A stretch of 64,000 nt of DNA. It comes from Blumeriella jaapii (lineage: Eukaryota; Ascomycota; Leotiomycetes; Helotiales; Drepanopezizaceae). A program made the translations under genes and the position numbers. Each line of letters opens with the position of its first letter. Position 1 is the first letter of the stretch. Positions 35,720 to 47,383 of this stretch are shown here, piece by piece. Where the stretch lies: positions 1,116,001 through 1,180,000 of the forward strand of contig VWND01000067.1 in assembly GCA_009599575.1 (NCBI GenBank). The letters are read 5' to 3'. Below the pieces are notes generated by a model, which was given only the letters and a program-made list of their open reading frames with translations, was not told the DNA's origin and searched no databases.

Positions 35720-38150
35720 TAATTAATTTTCGCATTCGCCCCCCCGTCCGAAAAAAGCGCGTCCTCGAGCTTTTATCCATTGGTACGTCGCTATTTAAAT
35801 AATCGTACGAATTCAAACCTTCGGAATACGCCTTCAGCCAATTTATAAGTTTTGCAAAAAAACCGAGAAACCTTTTATGCGCTAAATAAAAATCGCGCAT
35901 TTTCAAAAAAGCGTATATAAAATCAGACGCGGAATACTACGTAAAAATTTGATTTAAGCCTATCAAAAAAGCTTTATATTAAAAAATCTTCCGCTGCATT
36001 CGACAAGCGATTAATTCTTCGACTTCGTATTCAAGCTTATTAATTATATTAATAAATTCAAAAGCTAAATTAACCTGACCTGAAAGCGCGTCGTCAGCTG
36101 CTTTACGCAGTAAATTAGCGTAAAAAACTGGATATACGTTTATAATATTAAAAAAGTCTAGCTTAAAAGCGTTATCGAAAATTTTGGCTACAATTTCAAA
36201 AAGGCGGTTTATAAAATTGTCGAGCTTGCGAAAAGGCCGGAAAATCGGAAATAAACGCATATCGAATGATACGTAATCGCTAATATCAAAATCGATCGCG
36301 CGGCGAAACTTATTCGCATTTCTTTTTATTTTGTCGTAGGCTTATTAAAAATGCGATTTAGCGAAATTTTAAGCGTCGTAATAGCGGCGAGCGTACGCAC
36401 GCGCTTCGTTTGCGTTTAGCTTATATAAAAGGTTAAAAAAAAATATCGAACTTTTAATTTTAATTAATATAGGAAATATAACCGTATACAATTTCAAAAA
36501 GTGAAAAGCCATTTAGATTCTCGTAAAAAAAAACTATTTAAGCGAAATTTATTATTAAAAAAAATTCGTTCTAATCGTTTTAATAAAAATTTACGAAAAA
36601 TCGAAAGCGTTTTTGCAATTATTAGTTATAAATTTCGGTTTGACCGTCGGTTTCGAAATAAACGGCTATCGAAAACTTTAATTGCGTACCGAAAATCGTA
36701 TTTAATTCAGACCAAAAAATAAACCAATATTAAGAGCCACGATCGTTAATAATACTTTTTCAAAGGCCAAAATACCTGTATACGTGGAATATATACAATT
36801 TGACGAAGCTTCGAGCATCGATATTTTTATAACAAAAAATCGAAATAGCCTGCTTGGAAAAGCGATTTATTATTACGAACACGTTATCGTAATCGTATTT
36901 GTTTTTATTAAAATTGCAAAAATCTATTATAACGTACTTTTAAAAATAGTCAAAAACAGAAAAAGGCTGAAAAAGGCCGGAGCGCTTATTTTTTAAAACA
37001 AAACTTTTTCGACAAGCGTAGCAATTACGACAGTATTGTTTTACGAAAGCTGTTATATTTCGTTAATAGTATTAATCCGAAAGCAATTGCGTAATTTTAC
37101 GAGCGTTAAAATAAGCGGAAATCTGGTCGTGTATTTTTCGTACGAAGGCCAAACGTAAATAATCGACGTTTGGAATTATTAAGCGACCGTAATATAATAG
37201 CAAATCGCGTTTAAATATATACGAAATATTATTATCGTCGTTTTTTTTCGTAGCGTTTCGTACAGCTTTTTTTCGAAAAGCTATTAAGCTGCTAGCTGTG
37301 CGATTAGCGTGGAGAATTTAATTAACGATACGAAATGCGAAAAAAAAATCAGCTATTTTAACGATAAAAACAGCCGTTTCGAAAGCCGTAAAAAATCGAA
37401 GTTTTTTAATCAAAAAGCGATAATTAATTTAATCGGCTCGAAAAAAGGTTTGCAAACGCTAAATGCGTTTAAAAAAGTTTTAATAATCGAATTCGCTCGT
37501 ACGACGTTTTAATACGTCAGCCAAAAGGTTGTGTTTATTTGGTCTGTACGTAATAAAAAAGTTGTAATCGGCGAAAAGCTCGGTCTAGCGTACTTATCGA
37601 ACGTTCAAAAGTTTGAAAATCATAAAATATTCCAAAGCCTTATAATTAGTAATAATTTTAATTTAATAAACTGAATCAGCTAATTTAATACGAAAGTTGC
37701 TTAAAAATCTTACGATTGCGAATATTTTTTTATCGTATACGACGTAGTTTAGCTTTGCGAAAGCTATGGTTTTACTAAAATAAGCGACTGAAAGCCAATC
37801 GTCGCTATAAAATTGCGAAAACACAAAAGCGATTACGCCGTCGAAAGCGTCAGTTTTTAATATACAAAAAAAGCCTTGCCTGTAATATTATAAAACTGAT
37901 ATAATAGTAAAATCTTATATAAAAAGATCGAAACTTTTTTAACATTCAAAAATAAAATTGTAAAAAACGTTAATCTTGGTTAAATAAATCAAAAGCTTTG
38001 CAATCATAGCGTAATCTCGAATAAAACGTCGGTAAAAATTACAAAAACCAAAAAAGCTTTGTACACTTTTTATAATAATAAAAAGCTTTTAATAAGCGAT
38101 TACGAAAACTTTTTCTAAATTTATCTTTAAACTTTCAATTGAAATAATAA
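35720..38150 (-). pseudogene. Gypsy A-3 RNase H, integrase and chromodomain, decayed
   Basis: On the reverse strand the chromodomain tail reads through YLAHKRFLGFFAKLINWLKAY (35800-35890). The preceding chromodomain and integrase C-terminus lie at 35979-36260 (MRLFPIFRPFRKLDNFINRL and YEVEELIACRMQRKIF). Integrase core and zinc domain extend to about 37600 and RNase H to about 38150. The chromodomain is predicted to bind modified nucleosomes and bias integration to heterochromatin (known for the chromovirus class). Confidence 0.8.
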
Positions 38151-41100
38151 AACCTAAATAACGGGTCCGAATAACGTTAAATTCAGACTTCCGAATATCG
38201 GCCTGTAATCTAGCGTCAGCGAGCTTTTAAAACACTTTGCGAACGTATATAACATATTTTAATAAATCGAATGAATAAATAAAAATATTATTTAAATATA
38301 TAATATAAAAATCGTTTAAATAATCGAAAAAAACGTCGTTTATATAGCGTTGATAAATTGCGGATCTATTAATAAGGCCAAAAAAAAGCATTTTGCACTT
38401 ATAAACGCCGTAACGCGTACGAAACGTCGTTAGTTTTTAATTGGCGAAATCTATTCGAATTTTATAAAAAGCTTAACGAATATCGAGCTTCGTAAAAATT
38501 CGTGCTTCCGAAAAACGAGCAAAAGTCTTATCGATAAAAAGAAAAAAATAGCGATTTTTACGAATAACGTTGTTAAAAGCTCGATAATCGATACAAAAAT
38601 GTAATAAACCGTCGGGTTTTTTGGCGAAAAGCATTAAAGCAGCGAAAAAAGCGATAAAAAGTTCGATAAAACTTTTATCAGAATTATTTTACAAATTCAT
38701 CTTAACAATCTCGAGTTTTAAAATCGATATCTTATACAGAAAAATGTATTTTAGCTTTTTTTTATTTACAATAAGCTCGATTTTATAATCGTAAAGCCGA
38801 TAAAAAGCTAGCTCGTTACTAGCGGCCTTAGAAAACACGTATTCGAGGTTTTTATATTCCGAAGAAAAAAAATCGAAGAAAAATTTATTTGAAATTAGCT
38901 TTGCTAAACTGGTTAAAAAGATCGAAATCGATATTTCGTTGGTTTTGAAACGTTCGAAAAAACTGTAAAATTAAGTTTTAAAAAAAATATTATACGTAAA
39001 ATCGTTTAGTATTTTATCGATTTCGTACAAAAAAAATTAAAAACATTTCAACTGCTTTTTTTCTAAAAATCAGCTTAAAAGCGTATGTAATAATCTGGCA
39101 AATGGAAATTAAATAAGCAATAAGTTAAAAAACTCGTTTTCGAACTGATCGTTTGAAAAATTCAAAAAATAGCTTATTTAAATTATCGATTATATTAAGC
39201 TGAAAAGCTATCGCGGCGAAAGCTTTTCTTCGGTTTTTAATATAGTTATTTTTCGTAAAACGAAAAAGCTGTTTTGACGAAAAAAATAAAAAAAAAATCA
39301 TAATAGAAAAAAAATCGGCAGCCTGGAAAATTGGTATGATTTTTTAAATTATCTTATTGGCGTCGCCATCGAAATTAACACCGCGAATAAAATTCGATTC
39401 TTTCGCGCTTCGCACAGCGTCGTAGGTCTGTTACAATTGGTCAAAGTTTTTATCACGTTTTATAGCATCGTTTTGATAACGAAATTAATTCTTTCGGAAA
39501 TGCAAATAAAAGATTTTAATACAACGAGCGTAAAAAAACTATAAAAAAATAAGACTTCGGCTAATAAAGCTTGCGTTTATTACAGTTTAATAAAATTTGA
39601 TATTCGGCCAGCCAAGCTTTTTCTAGAATCATATCATAATTTCCGAGATTAGTAATTAAAAAAAAAATAAACGATTGTATTCGATTGTTAATAAAAAGAT
39701 TAAAAAGCGTAAAATATATAATTAAATGGCCACGAGCTTTATTATATCCTTTTACAAAAAAAAAACCGAGAAAAATTAAATCAAAAGTTTTAAAAAAAAT
39801 GAGATTTAATTAGCGCCGAATCAATCAACGCATAACCGTTCGCTCCAAAGTCGGCGAGCGCTTTCATTTTATACAAAAGACTTTTTTTAATAAATATAAC
39901 GAGAATTATTAATAAATCGCTAATAAAAAGCTTTCGAACGTCAAAGTAACGCATATCGCGCAATACGCCTAAAAAAAAAGCTTTGCTTAGGCCTGGGCGC
40001 TTTTCCGACTGACAGGAAACCCTTTAATTTCTTCGTATGCGTTTTGAAAATCGTTTGAAAAAAAGTTTTCATTTTTATTATTATTATCGAAAAACGAATT
40101 TTCGGCCGGCTCGATTTCGTTTACACTTATTAGCCTGAAAAAGCCTTTAGGTAAAACCGAAGATCGGCCCGTAAAAAATCGTGCAAATTAGCTTTTTTAA
40201 ATTCTTTGATATAAAATAAAAAACGAGCGCTGTCGTTAGTCCGATCGAAAAAGAAAAACGCTAAAAAAAGCGTTTTGGCGTTAAAAAAAAGGAAAAACAA
40301 CTGGAGGCTAAATAAAAGCTTATAAAACATTTGAACGACTTTCGTACGTACGATTTAATTCGTAATACGCTTTGGTTAAACCTATCATTTTAATAAATAA
40401 TAAATTTGGTTGAAAAGCGATTCGCGTATAAAATTCGTTCAGCCAATTAACTTTGTTTTTTTTGACGAACGGCGGTAAGCCAATCTTTAAAAATCGTTGT
40501 ACGCGCTTATTCCAAATACAGCTTTTTTCGTAAACGCTTTAGTATTTTATCGCGGAAAGCGTTCCGAAGCTGTTTATTAATTCGTATTTAAGCGTTCGCT
40601 GCGAAAATAGAAAATCGCAAATAAAATCGCTAAAAATCGTCGTGCGTATTTATTGCAAGCATTTTAAATTCGTTTTCGGCCTTTTAAATGTCGGAAAAGT
40701 CGGCCAGAAAATCGGCGACCTTTTTATTAATTTTTCGGAAAATATAAAATCGGAGCGGTTTAAAATACGCGAAGTAAAAAACTTTTTTGCTACGCTTTCG
40801 GTCTGATCGAATATGTAATTTTTACGAGATCGATCGCTAGCGAAATAATCGTAGTAAAATTCGAAGTTGTCGAAAACTATAATCTTTTAATAATATGTTT
40901 TATAGTTTTTATTATTATTTAGCTTAAACTCAAAGTTCGAAACGCGCTTTATACGAGCTAATCGAAAATCAGCAGATAATTAAAAATCATAGCGTTTAAA
41001 AAGCGCGCTAAAATTTTGGCCGTTAAAAAAAATCCAAAAAAAGTTCGTGAAAAGCGTAAAAGTTATTTTGCAACGTTTATTAATTAAAATAAAACGTTGC

Positions 41101-41600
41101 GAGAAAAAAAAAAGCAGCAGATTCGCGACTAGCAAAAACACGTTCGATAAATTCTATCAAACGCTTTAATTAAAAAGTCTGTCGCAATCATATAATTTCC
41201 AAAAATTATCGTTTACGCTTTTGCGCTTTTTTCAATTGATTTTGCAAAAATCTCGATTAAACGCTTTCAGCGCTAAATTGCAAGAAAAAAATAACAAGCG
41301 AAATAGTTAGCGCTCTGCCTTTTTTTTTGTTTTTTTTTCCTCGAAAAAAAAATTATTCTTCAGAAAAAAAAGCTTCTGAAAAAGGCTGCTTTTTCGCTGA
41401 TTAAAAAAAAAGTTAAAATATAATAGCAAAAGCTGAAAAGCTCTGCTAAAAAAAAGGATCGTTAAACAGAAGCCATTTTTCGCGAAATGCGGAAATAAGC
41501 CTTTTTACAACCGGTCGATCATTTTGATATAATTCGTAAGAAATTCGAAGAAAAAAAATAATTTACGCCGTCGCCAGCGTAAAAAAAGAGTTGTTAATAA
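38150..41600 (-). pseudogene. Gypsy A-3 gag, protease and reverse transcriptase, decayed
   Basis: Reverse transcriptase occupies about 38150-38860 as the complement of the A-2 segment at 33260-33970. The protease motif at about 39820-39880 reads LADFGANGYALIDSALI, with D-F-G-A at the active-site position where D-[ST]-G-A is usual; the A-2 copy has lost the glycine and alanine. Gag occupies about 40100 to 41500 and has no recognisable zinc knuckle left. This copy lacks FB1 and LINE1 and provides the empty sites used to define those insertions. Confidence 0.75.
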
Positions 41601-41870
41601 TATAACAATTTAATCAATCGAAAAGCTAAAAAATCAGTCAACTGGTCGCCGTGTTTATATAATATAAAAAACGAACCTTTGGTTCTGTAACAAAAATATT
41701 CATTTAATTTCAATAACTGCAAAAGGCAGAGGTGCTAAAAGAAAAGTGTTTTATATATATAAATAATCTCCACAGTTGATGAAAGACCCACCAGAAGACC
41801 AGGGAGCTTGCAGCTACTACACGTAGTTGCTGGGGTGACACGAGAGGTGGCAAAAGAGTGAGTCGTCACA
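41601..41870 (-). repeat. Gypsy A-3 5' LTR
   Basis: A 270-bp LTR ending GTGAGTCGTCACA. The right half (41780-41870) keeps an unmutated GC-rich stretch (GGGGTGACACGAGAGGTGGC), better preserved than in its partner LTR. Confidence 0.9.
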
Positions 41871-42819
41871 ATTAAAGCTTTCGACAGCCGCTTATTCCGA
41901 AACCGACGGTCAGACCGAGATTTACAATTAATATTTGCAAAAACGCTTTCGACCTTTCGTAAACTTTTATTAAAACGATTGAAACGAATTTTTTCAATAA
42001 TAAATTTCGCTTAAATAATTTTTTTTACGAGAATCTAAATGGCTTTTCACTTTTTAAAATTGTGTACGAATATATTCCTTATATCAATTAAAATTGAAAG
42101 TTCGATACTTCCTTTTTTTTTAATCTTTTATATAAATTAAACGCAAACGAAGCTCGTACGTACGCTCGCCGCTATTACGACGCCTGAAACCTCGTTAAAT
42201 CGCATTTTTAAGAAGCCTACGGTAAAATAAAATAAAATGCGAATAAGTCTCGCCGCGCAATCGATTTTAACGTAAGCGACTACGTATACTTCGATATGCG
42301 TTTATTTCCGACCTTCCGGCCTTTTCGCAAGCTCGACAATTTTATACACGGCTTTTTTTAAATTATAGCTAAAATTTTTGACAACGCTTTTAAGCTAGAC
42401 CTTTTTAATATTTTAAACGTACATTTAGTTTTTTACGCTAGTCGACTGCGTAAAACAGCTAACGACGCGCTTTCAGATCAGATTCATTTTATTTTTTAAT
42501 TTATTAATACAACTGATAATTTTATATACGAAATCGAAAAATTAATCGCTTATCGAATGCAGCGGAAAATCCTTTAGTATAAAGCTTTTTAAATAAGTTT
42601 AAATAAAGAATTTACGTAGTACTCCGCGTCTGACTTTATGTATGCTTTCCTAAATGTGCGCGATTTTTATTTGGCGTATAAAAAGCTTTCCGGTCCTTTT
42701 GCAAAACTTGTAAACTGGCTAAAAGCGTATTTCGAAAGTTTTAATTCGTACGATTATTTAAATAGCGACGTATTAATAAATTAAAGCTCGAAGGCGCGCT
42801 TTTTTCGGACGGAGAATAA
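41871..42819 (+). pseudogene. Gypsy A-2 end of integrase and chromodomain, decayed
   Basis: Continues the A-2 integrase after the A-3 insertion. The catalytic-glutamate block is intact here: KLSTAAYSETDGQTEIYN at about 41874-41927. The integrase tail begins with DMRLFPTFRPFRKLDNF near 42294, followed by the chromodomain to about 42600 and the tail to 42770. A purine-rich GGACGGAGAATAA precedes the LTR. Confidence 0.8.
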
Positions 42820-43087
42820 TATAACGATTTATTTTTTTGCCATTTTTCGTATCACCCCAGTAACTACGTACAGTTGCAAGTTTTCTGGTTTTCTGGTGAG
42901 TTTCCTATTAATTGTGGAAATTATTTATATATATAAAACATTTTCCTTTTAGCAATTTCTGCCTTTTGCAATTGTTGATTCTAAATAAATATTTTTGTTA
43001 CAAAACCAAAGGCTCGTTTCTTGTACCATATAAACACGGCGACCAGTTGACTGATCTCCCAGCCCTCCGACTGATTAGATCGTCATA
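42820..43087 (+). repeat. Gypsy A-2 3' LTR
   Basis: A 268-bp LTR matching 3399-3670. The next bases (GCGCATTAAAAGC) belong to the chromodomain of another gypsy A copy, not to the sequence on the left flank of A-2. Confidence 0.85.
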
Positions 43088-43222
43088 GCGCATTAAAAGC
43101 TTTTCGGTTCTTTTGCAAAATTTATAAATTGGCTGAAAGCTTATTCCGAAGGTTTGAATTCGTACGATTATTTGAATAGCGACGTATTAATGAATAAAGG
43201 TTCGAAAGCGCGTTTTCGGACG
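43088..43222 (+). mobile_element. Gypsy A-5, chromodomain tail fragment
   Basis: Matches 42672-42805 of A-2: LNSYDYLNSDVLMNKGSK-type frame and then CGCGTTTTCGGACG. It is cut by LINE2 and resumes at 49396. Its upstream part is not in the window beside it. Confidence 0.75.
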
Positions 43223-43258
<36 letters not shown>

Positions 43259-44199
43259 TTTAACGTTTGGAGGGGGCAGTAAAACTGCGCAATCTTAGTC
43301 CTTCCGCAAAGCATTGGAAACGTGCTAAGCTGGGGACATTTATATACAAAAAGCTTTCGAAAAAGCAGTTATATAAAAAAAATATATAACAAAAGGTTCG
43401 CTATTTAAGCATTTTTCTTTACAGACGGAATAGTTTTTTATTATATTCGTAAAACAAACTTCGAATATAATTAAAGCCAAAACGCTAAATGTTTTTATTG
43501 GTCGTATAATTATCGGTTAAGCTAATCGGCGAGATTATATAATACAAAGCAGAAACGCGAGAAATCTAAAACTTTTCAATTTAAATTTAAACGTTAATGA
43601 TATAATATTTGAAACTTTTTTTTTAAAACGATAATACGCTGTTTTAAAATTCATTGAAAACAGATAGAAAAGTAAAATTTAATAATATAAAGAAGTTCCG
43701 CGAATTGCTTCGCGTTCAGTTTTCTAAAATAGCGCAGTGCTTCGATATCCGAAATAGGTAAATGATCCGGCTTCAGCGGCCAGTAACGGAATCGTTTTCG
43801 GGATTTTTTTGCATTTTACGATATGCAATAAAACTTTGCGTTTGCCGTAAAAGCATTTTAAATTCGTGTTTGCGTATTTGAATTTGATATGATATTAATA
43901 AAAATCGTTATATAAAAAGCGGAGCGCTAAAAATTGATAAAACACCGGGCGAAAAAGATGCAGTTTTAAAAGATTTTTAATACGATATTCGAAATGCTAT
44001 CGTTAATAATTTCGAAAAAAAAAGCTTTTGTATTTAAATTATTATTTGATTTTGGCGTCGTTTCTTATCGTTTTATAATAAAAACGTATTTTCTAAATTA
44101 TCGGTTCGAAAAATATGTTCGGGTCCTAAAGCTGATTGCTTTTTTAAATAACGAATTCGTCCGCTGTTTTATTACCGATTATATTTATATATTTTAAAG

Positions 44200-46740
44200 C
44201 CCACCGGATTTCGACGTCGTATGTAAATATTATATTTTGTATTTCGTAGAACGCTTGTTATAATATCGATAACGCGTTTTTTCGTATATATTAGATTACC
44301 GAAATCGAATCGATGCAAAATCAAATACGGCCGTACGTATACGCGGACTGCGCGCGTAATATTTTGGCCAGTTTTATACGAGCTTTTATCATTTTCGCGT
44401 CGAAAACGTAAAACTTTGTGTTAATCGCTTTATAATTCGAGCCGATTATTTTTTTGTTTTAAAAAGCTATATAACCGTGATTAATCAATTTGTTTTTATT
44501 TAAATATCGTTTCGTATTATTAAAGAAAATCGTAATATTATCGAAAAGCAATTGATTTTATTATTTATTAAAAGCTTTCGCGGATTTCTCTTTTGTTTAT
44601 TTTTAAAATAAAATCCGTCCGATATTTAAAAAAGAAATAAAATGGTCGGAATTAAAATCGAGAAATTAGCGAAAACCAAATCGCCGCACGCTCGACTTTC
44701 GTTTTTTCAGCTTATCGAATGCTTTTACCGCGGCTTCGAATAATTAATAATAAAAGTATTCGTTTAATTCAAAAATGGTTTTTATCTATTATTCGTAAGC
44801 GTAGCGCGAATTTCAGTTTGGATTTTTTTAAAGCCGCTCCCGCTGATAATAAGCTTGCGTTTCGAAAAAGTATAATATTCGAAATAATTTTTTATATTAG
44901 CAAAACGCTTTCGGCGGCCAGCGTGATCGTGCTTTTTATTATATTTAAATGCTAATTTATATTTGTATTAATTGTTTTATTCCGGACCTTTTCAGTGCGG
45001 CTATCGTACCACGCTTTCGTTTCGTACAAAATAAACGGAAAAACGCAAATATTTATAACTTTTCGAAATAAATAAACCGAAGGGCTTCCTATAATTTTCG
45101 CTAACTTTTATATATTAAAAGCGAACTTTCGAAGTTTAATAGCCCGTTTAAGTACGTATTTTTAAACGATAATTTGCGATTAAACCAAAGTTTTAGCTAT
45201 CGTAAAACCGGTTATTTTTTTTCGTTTTTTCGAAATCTTAATTGGTTCGATCGTGTTGTTTTCGTTTATAACGCCAAAAAAAAGCGTAATTATGTTTTTT
45301 TTAATAATGTAAATTATTTTTTATTTTTTCAGCGCGAAAATTTTTTAATTATCGTTGTTTTATCGCAAAATCGATTTAACGTTTTCGAATAATAATTATA
45401 CGTTCGTATTTAACGAATTAAATATTCGATAATAACAGATATTATCAGCGTATTCGAATCGAAATTCCGGGTTTTATGCTATTAACTTTACGAAATAAAA
45501 TATATACAAAACTAGCGAAACAAGCGAGTTTTGAAAAACTTTATATTTAACGTCGTAAAATTATATAATAGCCTGTCTCAGGTTTATTCGTATTTTACGG
45601 TCGAAAAAAAACTTTTGTATTAATTTTAAAAATAGTTTGGGCCAGTTTTGCGAAATTATTCGTTGAAGCAATTTTCGTATTAAAAAAACGTCGAACGTTT
45701 TTTAAACGTTTATCGTAATTATAATAATTTTTTTGCTCGCTAATAATATTCGTTTTACGTCGTATATAAACGAAATTATCAAAATTTATCTTTAAACGTT
45801 TAAAAAACGCGCTATCGTATTGCGAATTAAAAATACCGTAAATAAAAGCTGTCCAGGCCAGTTTTTTCGCTATAATTCGTTCGAAGCTTTTAAAAAACAC
45901 AAAATAGAAAAGCAATCGGCCGCCAGAATCGCATCGAATGCATTTGCTTTTATTTGCTTATTTCAAATATTATCGCTATTTCCGCCAGCTTTTATAATTG
46001 CGAAGAAATACTTAAAAGCGAAAATTTATTAAAAATGTCGTATATAATATATTTAATATGCTTTTAATAAGCTTTAAGCAATCTAACCGTAGCGCGATTA
46101 ACGCCCGGTAATATATTAGATATTTAAATTATAAAACGGTCGATTTTTTTTTTAAAAAATAGTTTAGTTTTAAAAAAAAATTTGTTTCCGGTCGTTATTT
46201 TTTAAAAAAAATCGTCGGGCAAATTATCCGCCGTGATAAACCGTTAAAGCATTTTCGTATGTAACGTTTTAGCTTTTTTTTTTTCGAACTTTCGATTAAT
46301 CGGCCGTTAATTTCGAAAAATAACGATTTAAAATTCGTAATAAATTTATATTAATTAATCAGCAAATAAAAATTGTTATCCGATTTATATTTGTTAATTC
46401 GATTGCGCTAATAATTTTGCTTAATTTTAACTACGGCTGTTTTAAAGTCTCGATATTTAAACGATGCGATCGGATTATTAATAATATTAAAAAGCTTATA
46501 CGTTCGGTGCGCGGCTTTGCATTTCGGCGTTTATTAATAAGCATCGTAGCTTTATTTTGTGTTTTTTTTCTCGGCTATTTAAATAGCCGAATTTATTATT
46601 GCTGCGAATTGTATTATATATATAAATGTTTATTTGCTTTAGCGTGGTTAACGTTTTAAAATTAAGCAAACGGACGATTTTCGTATAAACGAGCGCCGAA
46701 AAAATCGGAAATGCCAAATCCGGGATTTTATAATGCATTT
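44200..46740 (-). pseudogene. LINE2 ORF2: reverse transcriptase and RNase H, decayed
   Basis: Reverse-strand frame 45595-45915 starts MLFYFVFFKSFERIIAKKLA and continues WTAFIYGIFNSQYD, the S-x-x-E-R-x-x-A-x-x-L fingers motif of non-LTR reverse transcriptases. The thumb region equivalent to LINE1 31423 lies near 45150-45060, and RNase H near 44330-44440. The frame 46496-46738, which contains a long run of basic residues, is upstream linker between endonuclease and reverse transcriptase; I cannot assign a domain to it. Confidence 0.75.
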
Positions 46741-47383
46741 GTTTTAAAAAAAAAACCCGTTTTTTTTTTATTGTAATAATTTGAGTTTAATAATCGGAAA
46801 TAAAATAAAAATCGCTTCATATTATTGTTCTAACGAAAAACAAATTAAGAAAAATCAAATCGAAAATATTATTTAAACGGTGTATCGCTATTTTTAAGTT
46901 TTTAATAAAATTTATACCGCTTTCGGATGCTTATTTAACGATAGCGGATCCGTTATAATTAAAAGCGACGCTCGAATCGAATAAATCGTAATTAACGTTG
47001 AAATCGCTTTTTATTAAATAGTTTTCTAATAAAACTAAGTTTTTAATATAATCGATAATTTTATAAATACTTAGCTGGCGGTATACGTTAATAATAGATC
47101 TGCTATTAACTACGAATTATAACAGATCGCGCGAAATAGATTGTCGCTGCTTCGTAATTATATTTTTGCTTTTTCGGATATACGTTTATATTCGAAAGCG
47201 TTAAACCTCGCGCTTTTTTTTATTTTTGATATTTCAAACCGGTATTAAAGCGTAAAAATCGTATTTTAAATGGTTTTGAGTAATAATATTAAAATAAATA
47301 GCAGATTTTTGTATATAAACAACGTTAATTTGTTTAAAAAAGCATAATTCGAAAATAATAATATAAATAAAATATTATTTGCT

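Larger units (their letters stand above)
35450..41870 (-). mobile_element. Gypsy A-3: complete reverse-strand gypsy element nested in A-2
   Basis: A 6421-bp element bounded by LTRs at 35450-35718 and 41601-41870. It splits the integrase of gypsy A-2: codons up to 35449 and from 41871 join in frame order. Flanking five bases are ATTCA (35445-35449) and ATTAA (41871-41875), a target duplication with one mismatch; the empty site in A-4 and A-1 reads with one copy. It contains no further insertion and so is the reference copy for the family. All frames are broken by stops. Confidence 0.9.
3399..43087 (+). mobile_element. Gypsy A-2: chromodomain Ty3/gypsy element, host of nested insertions
   Basis: A complete but dead gypsy element in five pieces: 3399-4397, 6448-8456, 33259-35449, 41871-42819 and the 3' LTR. 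Its own length after removing insertions is about 6.4 kb, like the uninterrupted copy A-3. Order is LTR, gag, protease, reverse transcriptase, RNase H, integrase, chromodomain, LTR, the usual chromovirus order. Insertions are FB1 (4398-6447), LINE1 with its contents (8457-33258) and gypsy A-3 (35450-41870). The two ends do not show a matching target duplication: the left flank is the LTR of A-1, the right flank is chromodomain sequence of A-5. One end has therefore been rearranged. Confidence 0.85.
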
